64,000 bases of DNA from Candidatus Pantoea deserta (GCF_003813865.1 NZ_RMVG01000017.1:51336-115335); one strand, 5' to 3'; positions 9,365 to 19,502 are shown, numbered from the stretch's first letter. Notes: generated from the sequence alone by a model not told the origin. Made by a program: numbers and translations.

Positions 9365-9856
9365 TTAATGAAACAAATCCGACTGAATTTTTAGCCCTTT
9401 TGCTGGTCCCAGCGCAGCAGCCGATGCGCTGCTTGGCCGCATAATCAATCCCAGCGCCTTTCCTTCCGCCGCCGCCTGCTCTAACGCGCGACGTTCTTCA
9501 TCTTCGATTTCGTAAGGTATCCAGGCCAGCACCACGCTGTAATTCCCTGTACGCAAAGCCTTAATCATAGCCTCAACCGAGGTGCAGCGGTCAGAATCGG
9601 CGACATGCATGCTTTTCTCCAGCGGCAGGCCGGACTGCTGTAGCCAGGCGCGATTCAGCTTATGCGCGGGGGTTAACCACAGCTGCCAGCGAGACTCCTG
9701 GCTTAGCTGCTGGAGTAACGGTAGCAGCAACATTTGCATCATGCCGGGCTGTTCGCTGTAGCGTAGTTCCGTAATCCAGCCGCTATGCTGTGACGCTCTG
9801 GCGGCGGAAACGGGACGGTGAACAAAGCCTGCATTATTAACGTGTTGAGTACGCAT
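9365..9856 (-). CDS. sulA: SOS cell-division inhibitor SulA
   Basis: SulA is made during the SOS response and blocks FtsZ polymerisation until Lon removes it. The 163-residue product aligns with E. coli SulA in the core LLLPLLQQLSQESRWQLWLTP, in the ALRTGNYSVV helix and in the Lon-recognised C-terminus ending in LFH. A LexA box starts 21 bases upstream of the ATG. ompA lies downstream on the same strand, as in E. coli. Confidence 0.95.
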   Translation of the reverse strand: MRTQHVNNAGFVHRPVSAARASQHSGWITELRYSEQPGMMQMLLLPLLQQLSQESRWQLWLTPAHKLNRAWLQQSGLPLEKSMHVADSDRCTSVEAMIKALRTGNYSVVLAWIPYEIEDEERRALEQAAAEGKALGLIMRPSSASAAALGPAKGLKIQSDLFH

Positions 9857-9876
9857 AAGTTAATCGCTCAGTAATG

Positions 9877-9896
9877 AACTGTATGGATATACAGTA
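9877..9896 (-). promoter_or_regulatory. LexA (SOS) box of sulA
   Basis: The plus strand reads AACTGTATGGATATACAGTA, matching the CTGT-N8-ACAG LexA consensus with the usual AT-rich centre. It lies immediately upstream of sulA. Confidence 0.92.
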
Positions 9897-10065
9897 ATGA
9901 CTTCATGGGTAAAGATCAACCTCAAATTTGGAAAACGGCTCGCAAAAACAGCAGAAGGTCAGGCGGCAGCGCAATTATTAATTGAACCCTTAACTGATTT
10001 TTTATATCTCTAACGACCTGAAAACGATGGTTTTTTAATGATGCATCGCATAAGGAGAGCGAACC

Positions 10066-10677
10066 ATGAAAAAACAACATCCTGTGGTAGAGCGGTCCCG
10101 CGAACGCCTGGCGGCGCTGGGGCACATCGAGTCGCGTACCCAGTTCGGCGGCTATGCGCTGGCGGTAGAGAAGGTGGTGTTTGCCCTGATCAGCGATGAT
10201 GCGCTTTATCTGCGAGCCAGCGAAGCATTACGGGAATATGCTGCGCGGCAACCGATGCAGCCGCTGGTGTTTCGCAAGCGCGGCGCCTCGGTCAGCCTGG
10301 ACTACTATCGCGTTGACGATGCGCTGTGGCGCGATGCTGGCCAGCTGCTTGCTCTGTCCGCCGCGTCGCTGGATACGGCGCGACAGGCATCGCAGGCCAG
10401 GGAGAGGTCGTCACGGCTGAAAGATTTGCCGAATCTCAGTCTGCGCATGGAACTGCTGCTGCACGAAGCCGGCGTCAAAACCGTGCGCCATTTGCTGGAG
10501 CTGGGCGCGAAGCAGTGCTGGCTCAGACTCAGAGCCATTAACCAGCACGTTGGCCTTAAAACCTTACTGGCGCTGGAGGGCGCGATAGAAGGGCGGCACG
10601 AGGCCGCTCTGCCGCAGGCGGTCAGAGCGGAGCTGAATGCGTGGTATCAGGAGACATTAAAGGCGTCCACCGTCTAA
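10066..10677 (+). CDS. sxy: Competence regulator Sxy/TfoX
   Basis: Sxy acts with CRP to switch on the competence regulon at CRP-S sites. The 203-residue product has the TfoX N-terminal domain (about residues 10-95, with SRTQFGGYALAVEKVVFALISD) and the TfoX C-terminal domain (about 115-190, with LKDLPNLSLRMELLLHEAGV and LGAKQCWLRLR). AGGAG sits just upstream of the ATG. It is divergent from sulA and convergent with yccS, as in E. coli. Confidence 0.93.
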   Translation: MKKQHPVVERSRERLAALGHIESRTQFGGYALAVEKVVFALISDDALYLRASEALREYAARQPMQPLVFRKRGASVSLDYYRVDDALWRDAGQLLALSAASLDTARQASQARERSSRLKDLPNLSLRMELLLHEAGVKTVRHLLELGAKQCWLRLRAINQHVGLKTLLALEGAIEGRHEAALPQAVRAELNAWYQETLKASTV

Positions 10678-12812
10678 GCTTCGGAAAGCGTGCGGCGCAG
10701 GCGGGCAATTTCCGGCAGCAACGCCACCAGTAAACCCAGCTGTTGTAAGACCAGAGGGGCGCGCGTCTCCTGGTTAGCCGCCAGCCTGCTGATGCGCTGC
10801 GTCAACGCGCTTTGCATTTTCTCCGCCTCTTCATTACTCACTACGTCGGTTTGCAGTACGTCTTCTACATAGCAAACCGTATCATCAAGCAGGGCCAGCA
10901 GCGCGCTGTCGGCAAGTTTATCGCGATGCGCGCCCAGCGCTGAGATGTAGCTTAAAAAAGAGTGGTTAAGACAGAGCAGTTGAAACGCCGTCTCTTTATG
11001 TCGGAGGTGGGTACGCGACTCGCCGCTCATATTGGAAACCACTGACGCCAGCTCTGCATCCGCATTATGCGCGTCGCGACGCGCGATGCGGTAGGCAAGC
11101 CGGTTATCCTTGCCCTGATGATACTGCTCCATAATCGCGTCAAGATAACGACAGTTGGCATTCAGGGTTTTGTTCGCCACCACGGGCAGCTGACGAAAAC
11201 GCCAGTCGGGCCAGATAAAGGCGACCGCCAGCCAGGCGAGGGCGCATCCCAGCAGCGTGTCAACGATGCGCGGCAGCGCCACTTCAAATCCTTCGCCCAG
11301 CAAATTGAAACAGAGCAGCACCAGTAGCGTGATAAACAGCGTCGCCTGCGCGTACTGCACCTGACGAAAGGCGAAAAAGAGCACGCCGCTTATGACGATC
11401 AGGATTAGCTGGCCTTCTGTCGAAGGCACCAGCCACAGCACCGGCAGCCCGATAGCGATGCCGGCCAGGGTGCCGGCAATACGCAACGCCAGCCTGCGTC
11501 GCGTGGCGTTGTAGTTAGGCTGACAGACAAACAGGCTGGTTAGCAGGATCCAGTAGCCGCGATCGAGACCGGTTAGCTGGATAAAGCCGTAGCCGATACA
11601 GAGCACCACGCTCATACGCACCGCATGGCGAAACAGCGCGGAGGACGGAGTCATATGCCGGCTCAGCCGCAGACGGATATCGCTCCAGCCGCTTAACCCT
11701 TCGCGAGAGAGCTGGTTATCGCTGAGCGGGGCGTCGCTGGCAAGCGACTGCTCTGATTCAATCGATGCCAGCTGCGCGTCAATGGCGCGAAGATTGCGCA
11801 GCAGCCAGAACAGCGGGCGCAGATGCGGCGCGTCCGGCTCGTTTTGCTGCAAACGCTCCAGCGCGGTTTGCAGCCGATCGAAAGCGCGCTCAAAGCGCGC
11901 ATCGTGCTCCCAGCGTTCGCGCAGCAGAATACACTGCGAAAGCTGGCGGCACGCCTGCGCCTGCATATTGAGCAGGCGCTGAAAGCGGAACAGGATCTCG
12001 TTATAGCGCCAGTCGTCGCGCAGCAGATGATATTGCAGATGGGATGAGCTGGCGCGCTCGTGAATATCTTGCGCGACGAAGTAGTAGTGGAGGCTGCGGC
12101 GCGTGCTGCGCGAACCCCGATCGCCGCGCAGGCGGCTTTGCAGCGTGCTCTTGGTCAGATTAAGCTGCGCCACCAGCTGACTGTTCACCATGGCGGTACG
12201 GATCAGCGTGGCGTCATCCTGGGCGTCGCCGTCAGGATCAAACAGGTTTGCCTTGGCCTCCAGATACTGCGCCAGTTGCGCATAGCTGCCCGCCAGCTGC
12301 TCCTGTACTGGCCGCACAGGAAACATCAGATGACCCGCCAGGGTTAACAAATTGTACCAGAGCGCGCCGACCAGCAGCAGAATCGGCTGCATATACCACT
12401 GGGAGAATAGCCCAATGCCCAGCATGGTATAGACGGCAATTAACAATGCGCCAAAGGCGATAGTGGCATAACGCTGGCCCAGCGCGCCGAGCAGAATAAA
12501 GCCCCAGGTTGAGAGCGCCAGCCCAAAAATAAAGGCCAGCGGATGGGGAAACAGCCACTCGACGGAAACCGAGGCGATGCAAAAGCAGAGCAGCGTAATC
12601 AGCAGGTTACGCAGCCTGCCGCTAAGGCGATCGTCCAGATCGGCCAGCGCGGCCGCGACCACGCCCAGCGTCAGCGGGATAGTCCAGTCAATCTGATTCA
12701 ACCACCAGGGCACCGCCGCGCAGCCGGTCAGCGCCAGGAAAATGCGCAGCAGATAACGCCAGGTGCTGTTGAAAAGATAGTTGCGCCAGCCCGGCAACGC
12801 TTTCGACATCAT
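10674..12812 (-). CDS. yccS: FUSC-family inner-membrane protein YccS
   Basis: YccS is a 712-residue inner-membrane protein of the fusaric-acid-resistance-like (FUSC/ArAE) superfamily. It has two hydrophobic blocks, about residues 20-150 and 395-540, each with several helices, separated by a large helical cytoplasmic region. The segment HYYFVAQDIHERASSSHLQY is nearly invariant with E. coli. Its physiological substrate is not established. The stop overlaps the end of convergent sxy by four bases. yccF lies nine bases upstream on the same strand. Confidence 0.92.
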   Translation of the reverse strand: MMSKALPGWRNYLFNSTWRYLLRIFLALTGCAAVPWWLNQIDWTIPLTLGVVAAALADLDDRLSGRLRNLLITLLCFCIASVSVEWLFPHPLAFIFGLALSTWGFILLGALGQRYATIAFGALLIAVYTMLGIGLFSQWYMQPILLLVGALWYNLLTLAGHLMFPVRPVQEQLAGSYAQLAQYLEAKANLFDPDGDAQDDATLIRTAMVNSQLVAQLNLTKSTLQSRLRGDRGSRSTRRSLHYYFVAQDIHERASSSHLQYHLLRDDWRYNEILFRFQRLLNMQAQACRQLSQCILLRERWEHDARFERAFDRLQTALERLQQNEPDAPHLRPLFWLLRNLRAIDAQLASIESEQSLASDAPLSDNQLSREGLSGWSDIRLRLSRHMTPSSALFRHAVRMSVVLCIGYGFIQLTGLDRGYWILLTSLFVCQPNYNATRRRLALRIAGTLAGIAIGLPVLWLVPSTEGQLILIVISGVLFFAFRQVQYAQATLFITLLVLLCFNLLGEGFEVALPRIVDTLLGCALAWLAVAFIWPDWRFRQLPVVANKTLNANCRYLDAIMEQYHQGKDNRLAYRIARRDAHNADAELASVVSNMSGESRTHLRHKETAFQLLCLNHSFLSYISALGAHRDKLADSALLALLDDTVCYVEDVLQTDVVSNEEAEKMQSALTQRISRLAANQETRAPLVLQQLGLLVALLPEIARLRRTLSEA

Positions 12813-12821
12813 GCTGTCACC

Positions 12822-13265
12822 TCAGTAGCGACGGCGAGCGCTGGCATCGCGCGCGGCGCGCGCCTCTTCCACCGAAACCACGCGACGGCCAACCGGCCAG
12901 AGCGCAATCGCGGCGATTTTAAAGTTAGCGATACCCACAGGAATGCCGATGATGCTCAGGCACTGGACGATACCCGTGGAAATATGGGTCAGGCAGAGCC
13001 ACCAGCCAAAAAAGATCAGCCAGAAAATATTGAGAAAGGTGCCGCCGGTATTCAGCAGCGCATTCTTGTTGTCCGGGCGCAGCACATCCACATGCACCGC
13101 CTCGTTGCCGTAAGGCAGCAAAGAGAGTTTGGTGATTTCCCAGCAGGAGCGCGTCAGCGGCAGGGTAAAGATCAGGACGATGCTCGCCAGCGTGGCAAAC
13201 AGCCAGCAAAGCGTGGTGATCGCGCCGCCAAGAATAAAGTTGAGAATATTAAGCACAGTGCGCAT
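12822..13265 (-). CDS. yccF: Inner-membrane YccF family protein
   Basis: YccF is a small polytopic membrane protein (147 residues) with two copies of the YccF domain, each a hydrophobic helical hairpin. The first reads LNFILGGAITTLCWLFATL and the second covers the region with FFGWWLCLTHI. It forms a two-gene unit with yccS at nine-base spacing. Function is unknown in the family; tight pairing with the FUSC protein suggests a shared membrane role. Confidence 0.9.
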   Translation of the reverse strand: MRTVLNILNFILGGAITTLCWLFATLASIVLIFTLPLTRSCWEITKLSLLPYGNEAVHVDVLRPDNKNALLNTGGTFLNIFWLIFFGWWLCLTHISTGIVQCLSIIGIPVGIANFKIAAIALWPVGRRVVSVEEARAARDASARRRY

Positions 13266-13390
13266 GACGTTCTTTTCCTTTTGCTTTTCGCAAGATGTGC
13301 CGCCAAGTTTAGCCTGTTTTAAGGCTGGAGCGCTAAGGGTCTGACAGGTAAACTCCCGATATTCTTTCCCTCCCGTTCGACGGTATGGAC

Positions 13391-15445
13391 ATGGAACTCA
13401 AAGCGACATCAATGGGCAAACGGCTTGCCCAGCACCCTTATAACCGGGTTCGCCTGCTGGCGGCTGGCGTAGAAGTCAGCGGCGACAGGCACGAATATCT
13501 CATTCCGTTTAACACCTTGCTCAATATCCGCTGCAAGCGCGGCATGGTGTGGGGCGAGCTGGAGTTTTTGCTGCCTGACGACAAAGTCGTGCGCCTGCAC
13601 GGTACGGAGTGGCAAGAGACGCAGCGTTTTTATCACTATCTGCTTCAGGCCTGGCAGGCGTGGAGCGAGGAGATGAGCGCCATCTGCGTCGGGGTGCTGA
13701 CGCAGCTCAAAGAGGAGATCGACGGCTTCGGCGACCAGGATCGCTGGATCAAGCGCAGCGAACTCCAGGCGCTGCGCGCCACCATTGAAAAGCAGTTCGC
13801 TGCGCTGCCGCTGCCGCTGGAACGGCTCAGCGATTTCAGCGACTGTCGCGAACCTTACCTGGTTTGCCAGCGCTGGCTTGAACAGGGCGAGGCGGCGCTG
13901 CGTCAGCGCAACCGCGACTGGACCGCACGGATGTTGAAAGAGCATCAGGATTTCTTCGCCACGGTGGAAACCTCGCCGCTGAACGCCTCGCAGAGCGAAG
14001 CCGTAGTTAACGGCGAAGATGCGGTGCTGGTGCTGGCCGGAGCGGGCAGCGGCAAGACCTCGGTGCTGGTGGCGCGTACCGGCTGGCTGCTACGGCGTAG
14101 GCTGGCCGCGCCCGACCAAATCCTGCTGCTGGCGTTTGGCCGTCAGGCGGCGGAAGAGATGAACGATCGCATTCAGTCACGTCTGGGCGTGGCGGGCATT
14201 CAGGCGCGCACTTTCCACGCGCTGGCGCTGCATATTATTCGCGAAGGCAGCAATAAACAGCCTGTCATCAGCAAGCTGGAGAGCGATACGGCGGCGCGTC
14301 ATGCGCTGCTGATTGACGTCTGGCGTCAGCAGTGCGAGGAGAAAAAAGCGCAGGCCAACGGCTGGCGGCAGTGGCTGCGCGACGAGCTGGAATGGGAACT
14401 GCCTGAAGGACACTTCTGGCAGGATGAGCGACTGGCGAAACGCCTGGCGTCGCGTCTTGAGCGCTGGCTGGGGTTAATGCGCATGCACGGCGGCGCGCAG
14501 GCGGCCATGATCGCCGGGGTGCCTGAGGAGGTGAGGGAGCTGTTTGGCAAGCGTATCAGGCTTATGGCGCCGCTGCTGAAAGCCTGGAAGCAGGCGCTGA
14601 AAGAAGAGGGCGCGGTCGATTTTTCAGGGTTGATCCACCAGGCGGTAGCCATTCTGGACAAAGGCCGCTTTATCAGCCCGTGGAAGCATATTCTGGTCGA
14701 TGAATTTCAGGACATTTCGCCGCAGCGGGCAGCCCTGCTGTCGGCGCTGCGCCAGCAGAACGCGCGCACTACGCTGTTTGCCGTGGGCGATGACTGGCAG
14801 GCGATCTACCGCTTCAGCGGCGCAGAGATGAGCCTGACCACCGCGTTTCATCACTACTTCGGCGAGGGCGATCGCTGCGTGCTGGATACCACCTACCGCT
14901 TCAACGATCGCATTGGCGAGATAGCGAACCGTTTCGTTCAGCAAAACCCGCACCAGTTGCGTAAGCCTCTTAACAGCCTGACTAAAGGCAGCAAAAAAGC
15001 CATAGGTTTGCTGCCGCAGGAACAGCTGGAGCCGCTGTTGAACAAGCTGAGCGGCTATGTGAAAGCCGAAGAGCGCGTGCTGCTGCTGGCGCGCTATCAC
15101 CATCTGCGTCCGGATGTGCTGGATAAGGCCAAAACCCGCTGGCCGAAGCTCAGTCTTGATTTTATGACCATTCACGCCAGCAAGGGGCAGCAGGCTGACT
15201 TTGTTATCGTTCTGGGCTTGCAGGCGGGCAAAGAGGGCTTTCCCGCCGCGGCGCGCGAGTCGGTGATTGAGCAGGGGCTGCTGCCGCAGCCGGAAGCCTT
15301 TCCGGATGCGGAAGAGCGGCGCCTGGCCTATGTCGCGCTGACGCGGGCGCGCCAGCAGGTGTGGCTGCTGTACGATCGCGAGCAGCCTTCGGTCTTTGTC
15401 GAGCAGTTTCGTCAGCTCGGCGTGCCGCTGTTGCGTAAAGCCTGA
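13391..15445 (+). CDS. helD: DNA helicase IV
   Basis: HelD is a superfamily 1 3'-to-5' DNA helicase of the UvrD/Rep fold. The 684-residue product has an N-terminal region typical of HelD and then SF1 motifs: Walker A AGAGSGKT with Lys222, DEFQD, GDDWQAIYRFSG, the STRYRF-like TTYRF, and TIHASKGQQAD near the end. I chose the ATG at 13391 (MELKATSMGKRLAQHPY) since it gives the E. coli N-terminus; an ATG two codons earlier is possible. It is divergent from yccF and convergent with mgsA, with adjoining stops. Confidence 0.95.
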   Translation: MELKATSMGKRLAQHPYNRVRLLAAGVEVSGDRHEYLIPFNTLLNIRCKRGMVWGELEFLLPDDKVVRLHGTEWQETQRFYHYLLQAWQAWSEEMSAICVGVLTQLKEEIDGFGDQDRWIKRSELQALRATIEKQFAALPLPLERLSDFSDCREPYLVCQRWLEQGEAALRQRNRDWTARMLKEHQDFFATVETSPLNASQSEAVVNGEDAVLVLAGAGSGKTSVLVARTGWLLRRRLAAPDQILLLAFGRQAAEEMNDRIQSRLGVAGIQARTFHALALHIIREGSNKQPVISKLESDTAARHALLIDVWRQQCEEKKAQANGWRQWLRDELEWELPEGHFWQDERLAKRLASRLERWLGLMRMHGGAQAAMIAGVPEEVRELFGKRIRLMAPLLKAWKQALKEEGAVDFSGLIHQAVAILDKGRFISPWKHILVDEFQDISPQRAALLSALRQQNARTTLFAVGDDWQAIYRFSGAEMSLTTAFHHYFGEGDRCVLDTTYRFNDRIGEIANRFVQQNPHQLRKPLNSLTKGSKKAIGLLPQEQLEPLLNKLSGYVKAEERVLLLARYHHLRPDVLDKAKTRWPKLSLDFMTIHASKGQQADFVIVLGLQAGKEGFPAAARESVIEQGLLPQPEAFPDAEERRLAYVALTRARQQVWLLYDREQPSVFVEQFRQLGVPLLRKA

Positions 15446-15904
15446 TCAGCTAAGGCGCGCCTGCAAATAGCGCTGGTAGTCCGGGATAGCGATCTCTACC
15501 GGCTGCGCAAACAGCGGCGACTGAATAATAAAGTCAGCGGTGGTGCGGTTGGTGGCGACGGGAATATTCCATACGGTGGCGAGGCGCAGCAGCGCTTTGA
15601 CATCCGGATCGTGCGGCACCGCATTCAGCGGATCCCAGAAGAAGATCAGGACATCGATTTTTCCTTCGGCAATCAGCGCGCCGACCTGCTGGTCGCCGCC
15701 CATTGGACCGCTCAACATGGCGTTAACGGTCAGACCGGTGTGGCGGTTGATCAGATTGCCGGTGGTGCCGGTCGCGTAGAGAGAGTGAGGCTCCAGCGTG
15801 GCCTGATTCTGTTTCACCCACTCAAGCAGTGAAGCCTTGCAGTGATCGTGCGCAACCAGCGCAATGTGTTTGTTAAGACCCAGCGTGCGGACGGTTTGTT
15901 CCAT
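15446..15904 (-). CDS. mgsA: Methylglyoxal synthase
   Basis: MgsA converts dihydroxyacetone phosphate to methylglyoxal and phosphate, a glycolytic overflow bypass. The 152-residue product keeps the catalytic and phosphate-binding elements: His19 and Lys23 in VAHDHCK, the TGTTGN loop, SGPMGGDQQ with the catalytic aspartate, and [15 protein letters not shown] prefer the start at 15904 over 15928 because AGGAAG lies just upstream and the length equals the E. coli enzyme. Its stop abuts that of helD. Confidence 0.95.
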   Translation of the reverse strand: MEQTVRTLGLNKHIALVAHDHCKASLLEWVKQNQATLEPHSLYATGTTGNLINRHTGLTVNAMLSGPMGGDQQVGALIAEGKIDVLIFFWDPLNAVPHDPDVKALLRLATVWNIPVATNRTTADFIIQSPLFAQPVEIAIPDYQRYLQARLS

Positions 15905-15972
15905 AAAGGCTTCCTGGTAAGCTGACAAGCGGGAAAGAGTTTCGCAAGTTTACCCTGCGCCTTTCCTGGCTA

Positions 15973-16614
15973 TCAACTTGTCCGGAGTAATTTGACCAGC
16001 GAGAGAAGCTGCTGACGGGTAGCCTGATCGAAGCGGTGGAACCAGCGCTTAATGGTCGGCGACTGCGCTTCATCGATCCAGACAAATTCAGCCTCAACGG
16101 GGAAGGCGGTCGCCGCGCCGTCGCTGACGGTGGCGAAATGCGGTACAGAGGCGATCTGGCCATTGCGGTTATAGAGGATCATCGCCTTCTCCATGTCGCT
16201 TTCGGCCGAGGCGGGCAGGCGGTCGCGCTTGCTGGCGATCTCCTGGCCGCGTTCATCAACCAGCTGAAAATTAAGCGTGCGGTCAAAGTGAAGGCGCTCG
16301 CGGCGATTCTCCAGCGCGGGCAGACGGAAAATAATGGTTTTTACCTGCGCATTAAAGGTCACAATCATGGGAGCCGACTGATAGCGCAGCGAAGCATCTT
16401 TATGCGCGTCGCGCAGCTGCTCTACGCGAAACAAAAACTGGTGCTGGCCGCGCTCCAGTTCCAGGCTATCGGCGCCTTTCAGCAAGGAGCCGGAAATCTT
16501 GCGCCCATCCAGCACCAGCAGATCGATTTGCGGGTCAAGCTTCAGGGTAATGGCCTGGCAGGCTGCCGAGACGAGGAGAACAATCAACCCCATCACGGCC
16601 AGAGAGAGTTTCAT
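15973..16614 (-). CDS. yccT: Periplasmic UPF0319 protein YccT (CsgI-like)
   Basis: YccT belongs to the UPF0319/DUF2057 family of secreted proteins; in E. coli it has been reported to restrain curli assembly and is also called CsgI. The 213-residue product has a clear signal peptide (MKLSLAVMGLIVLLVSAACQA) and no membrane helix afterwards. The ATG at 16614 follows GGAG with good spacing; an in-frame start eight codons upstream is less likely. Whether it restrains curli here is not known, as no curli genes are in the window. Confidence 0.88.
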   Translation of the reverse strand: MKLSLAVMGLIVLLVSAACQAITLKLDPQIDLLVLDGRKISGSLLKGADSLELERGQHQFLFRVEQLRDAHKDASLRYQSAPMIVTFNAQVKTIIFRLPALENRRERLHFDRTLNFQLVDERGQEIASKRDRLPASAESDMEKAMILYNRNGQIASVPHFATVSDGAATAFPVEAEFVWIDEAQSPTIKRWFHRFDQATRQQLLSLVKLLRTS

Positions 16615-16788
16615 GTAGACTCCAGATTGAGGGCGCAAGGTTTTGTGTGTAGCAAATTCTTACATTATGGCAGTAAATTTACATTTGAACATATATTTTT
16701 GTGCGCCAGTGCAAAATATCTTTTTGTGAAACCAGGCGGAGTAGCAGGGCGATACCTACACTCAAATCTCTGAAACAGGGAGAAAAAA

Positions 16789-17211
16789 ATGAACGATCAA
16801 ATTATCCGTGACGTGTTGACGCGCACTCAGCGCATTGCGCTGGTCGGTGCCAGCGATCGTCCAGACCGACCAAGCTATGGCGTGATGAAATATCTGCTGG
16901 ATCAGGGCTACGAGGTGATTCCGGTTAGCCCCAAACTCGCCGGTCAAACCCTGCTGGGGCAGACCGCTTACGCGAAGCTGGAGGACGTTCCGGGCGACAT
17001 TGATATGGTTGACGTGTTTCGTAACTCAGAAGCGGCGTGGGGCGTGGCGCAGGAGGCGATAGCCGCCGGCGCGAAAACGCTCTGGCTACAGCTGGGGGTA
17101 ATTAACGAGCAGGCCGCCGTGCTGGCGCAGGATGCGGGACTGACCGTGATTATGGATCGCTGTCCTAAAATTGAAATTCCGCGTCTGGGCATCACGCGCA
17201 ATCAGAAGTAA
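16789..17211 (+). CDS. yccU: CoA-binding domain protein YccU
   Basis: YccU is a 140-residue protein made of a single CoA-binding (succinyl-CoA synthetase alpha-like) Rossmann domain. The nucleotide loop IALVGASDRPDRPSYGVMKYL and the later MDRCPKIEIPRLGI segment are characteristic. No catalytic domain is attached. AGGGAG precedes the ATG. It is convergent with hspQ, separated by a GC-rich inverted repeat. Role unknown. Confidence 0.92.
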   Translation: MNDQIIRDVLTRTQRIALVGASDRPDRPSYGVMKYLLDQGYEVIPVSPKLAGQTLLGQTAYAKLEDVPGDIDMVDVFRNSEAAWGVAQEAIAAGAKTLWLQLGVINEQAAVLAQDAGLTVIMDRCPKIEIPRLGITRNQK

Positions 17212-17245
17212 ATCACCAGGCGGCTTTTTAGCGCCGCCCGTGATT
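17211..17245. terminator. GC-rich inverted repeat between yccU and hspQ
   Basis: AATCAC-CA-GGCGGC pairs with GCCGCC-C-GTGATT around a T-rich loop. It sits between convergent stops and overlaps the hspQ stop. There is no clean U-tract, so bidirectional termination is inferred from position. Confidence 0.4.
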
Positions 17246-17561
17246 AGTGGCGCAGGCGAGGCGCCTGTAGCTGCTGACGAATCGATGCGGCCAGCTCGTC
17301 CATTTCCGGCTGTTCCGGATGCTCAGAGCTGGTTTCGCCAGAAAGCTGTATCTCCGCGATATAGGTATGCACCTGATCGCCTTCTTCGTCTTCCATGACG
17401 ACATGATACCAGGGGGCGCTGCGTAGCGTTTCCGCTGCGCCCACTTCATCCAGCTTTGGCGTATCGAGAGAATATTCAGGATCGACATCCACGATAACGC
17501 CCAGCACGCCTGAGAGGCGATGCCGGACCTGCTGACCAATACCAAATTTAGTGGCAATCAT
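17244..17561 (-). CDS. hspQ: Heat-shock protein HspQ
   Basis: HspQ is a small hemimethylated-DNA-binding-type (YccV) protein that acts as a specificity factor for Lon and affects DnaA stability. The 105-residue product has the family core [28 protein letters not shown] and [20 protein letters not shown]. The last 20 residues are variable. It is transcribed from its own promoter region in front of rlmI, on the same strand. Confidence 0.94.
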   Translation of the reverse strand: MIATKFGIGQQVRHRLSGVLGVIVDVDPEYSLDTPKLDEVGAAETLRSAPWYHVVMEDEEGDQVHTYIAEIQLSGETSSEHPEQPEMDELAASIRQQLQAPRLRH

Positions 17562-17620
17562 AGTGACCTCCAGAAAAACTGCCTCCTGATCAATATGGCG
17601 TCAGAAGCAGCTTTTTCAAG

Positions 17621-18811
17621 TCACACCACACGGCATGCAAAACCTTTCAGATAAAGACCTTCAGGATAGCTGGCGATCACCGGATGATCGGCCGCCTGAC
17701 GAAACTGCTCGATAAACTGCGCTTCGCGACCCGCGTCGACCGCAGCGTCAGCGACGATTTTCTGAAACAGTTCGGTAGCCATCAGGCCGGAGCAGGAAAA
17801 CGTCATTAAAATGCCGCCGGGGTTAAGCAGCTGCATCGCCAGCATATTAATATCTTTATAGCCGCGACAGGCGCCTGCCAGCTGGTTTTTATTCTCTACG
17901 AACTTTGGGGGATCCATCACGATAAGATCGAATTTTTCCCCGGCGTCGCGGTAGCGGCGCAGCAGCTTGAACACGTCGTCGCGCACGAACTGCGCGCGCG
18001 AAACGTCCAGCCCGTTAAGCTCCACGTTCTGGCGCGCCACATCCAGCGCGTCCTGAGAGGTATCGACGCTGATAACTTCCCGGCAGCCGCCCATCAGGGC
18101 CGATACGGCAAAGCCCCCGGTATAGGAGAAGCAGTTAAGCACGCGAGCGTCCTGCGCATAGCGACGCGTCGCCAGGCGGCTGTCGCGCTGGTCCAGGTAA
18201 TAACCGGTTTTATGTCCGCCCTGAATATCCACCAGCAGCTTCATGCCATGTTCGGTAATCGGCAGCAGCGCCGGGGGCATTTCGCCGGTCACTGTGCCCT
18301 GAGTAAGCTCCAGCCCCTCTTTCTTACGTACCGCTACGTCGGAGCGATCGTAAATGGCGCAGGAGGGGAAACAGTGCTGTAGCGCCGAGATAATCGCAGG
18401 GCGTTGATATTCCGCTCCGGCAGAGAGCAGCTGTAGCACCAGAAAGTTGCCGAAGCGATCGATAGTGACGCCGGGCAGGCCGTCAGACTCGCCCGCGATC
18501 AGACGATAGCTGTCCAGCCCGTCTTTTTGCGCCAGCCAGCTGCGCCACTGCTGCGCCTGCTCGAAACGGCGTATGAAGAAGGCAATATCGACTGATTCAT
18601 CCTGTTGCCAGCTCCAGACGCGGGCGCGAATTTGCGACTGCGGCGAATAAGCTGCGCGCGCAAGGAATTTGCCGTTATGGTCGCAGACATTAACGGTTTC
18701 ACCCAGTTGCGCTTTACCTTCAAGGCGCGCAACGGCACCGGAAAACACCCACGGATGGCGGCGGAGCAGGGATTTTTCACGTCCCTTAGCGAGAATCAAT
18801 CGAACGGTCAT
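17621..18811 (-). CDS. rlmI: 23S rRNA m5C1962 methyltransferase
   Basis: RlmI methylates C5 of cytosine 1962 in 23S rRNA using SAM. The 396-residue length equals E. coli RlmI. It has an N-terminal PUA domain ([20 protein letters not shown]), a linker domain, and a Rossmann methyltransferase with the SAM motif [22 protein letters not shown] and the catalytic-site SCSGL. It is divergent from acyP. Confidence 0.95.
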   Translation of the reverse strand: MTVRLILAKGREKSLLRRHPWVFSGAVARLEGKAQLGETVNVCDHNGKFLARAAYSPQSQIRARVWSWQQDESVDIAFFIRRFEQAQQWRSWLAQKDGLDSYRLIAGESDGLPGVTIDRFGNFLVLQLLSAGAEYQRPAIISALQHCFPSCAIYDRSDVAVRKKEGLELTQGTVTGEMPPALLPITEHGMKLLVDIQGGHKTGYYLDQRDSRLATRRYAQDARVLNCFSYTGGFAVSALMGGCREVISVDTSQDALDVARQNVELNGLDVSRAQFVRDDVFKLLRRYRDAGEKFDLIVMDPPKFVENKNQLAGACRGYKDINMLAMQLLNPGGILMTFSCSGLMATELFQKIVADAAVDAGREAQFIEQFRQAADHPVIASYPEGLYLKGFACRVV

Positions 18812-18896
18812 AGTTTGCTATGCTTACCTGAAAAAATGAGGCGCCATTGTCCGGCGGATAACATTAAATTGCAACGTACAGCGGCAGGAGAGAGTG

Positions 18897-19175
18897 ATGG
18901 CATCAGCCTGTTATAAAATCTGGGTGCACGGCCGGGTGCAGGGCGTGGGTTTCCGCTACAGCACCCAGGCAGAGGCATCGCAGCTTGGCGTGCTGGGTTA
19001 CGCGCGCAATCTGGACGATGGCAGCGTCGAGGTGCTGGCCTGGGGCGAGCCGGAAAAGGTCGATGCGCTGATCGCCTGGCTAAAAGCGGGCGGACCGCGC
19101 GGCGCGCGCGTCGATCAGGTTTTGATCGAGCCGCACCAGCCTGCGGAGCCGCCGCGACGCTTTACGACCGGCTAA
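18897..19175 (+). CDS. acyP: Acylphosphatase
   Basis: AcyP hydrolyses carboxyl-phosphate bonds such as acetyl phosphate. The 92-residue ferredoxin-like protein carries the phosphate loop GRVQGVGFR with catalytic Arg20 and, 18 residues later, Asn38 in [12 protein letters not shown], the canonical spacing. The ATG at 18897 follows AGGAG at good distance; a GTG one codon upstream is less likely. Its stop directly abuts the stop of convergent tusE. The C-terminal tail differs from E. coli. Confidence 0.94.
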   Translation: MASACYKIWVHGRVQGVGFRYSTQAEASQLGVLGYARNLDDGSVEVLAWGEPEKVDALIAWLKAGGPRGARVDQVLIEPHQPAEPPRRFTTG

Positions 19176-19502
19176 TTACAGGCACTTCGCTGGCTTAGGC
19201 AGTCCGGCGATTTTGGTGGCCTGTTTCGCCGGGCCGTCTGGAAACAGGCGAAACAGGTAGCGGCTGTTGCCTTTCTCTTCGCCATACTTCTGCGCCATCG
19301 CTTTGACCAGCATGCGAATAGCCGGCGAGGTGTTGTACTCCAGATAAAACGCCCGCACAAAGCGCACCACTTCCCAGTGCGCCTCGCTTAAGACGATGCC
19401 CTCATTCTCAGCAATCTGTTCAGCCAGCGCTTCGCTCCAGTCGTCGGACTGCTTTAAGTAGCCTTCGCCGTCGACGGCAATGGTTTTACCGTTAAATTCC
19501 AC
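19176..19502 (-). CDS. tusE: Sulfurtransferase TusE
   Basis: TusE is the last relay protein of the Tus system. It accepts sulfur from TusBCD and passes it to MnmA for 2-thiouridine in tRNA. The 108-residue DsrC-family product keeps the penultimate active cysteine (Cys107 in PAKCL) and the conserved [15 protein letters not shown] start. The initiation codon is GTG, preceded by GAGGA. Confidence 0.95.
   Translation of the reverse strand: MEFNGKTIAVDGEGYLKQSDDWSEALAEQIAENEGIVLSEAHWEVVRFVRAFYLEYNTSPAIRMLVKAMAQKYGEEKGNSRYLFRLFPDGPAKQATKIAGLPKPAKCL

Noticed and set aside
12543..13322. 259-codon plus-strand frame over yccS and yccF
   Set aside because: It is antisense to conserved genes and is a low-complexity Gln/Arg composition with no recognisable domain.
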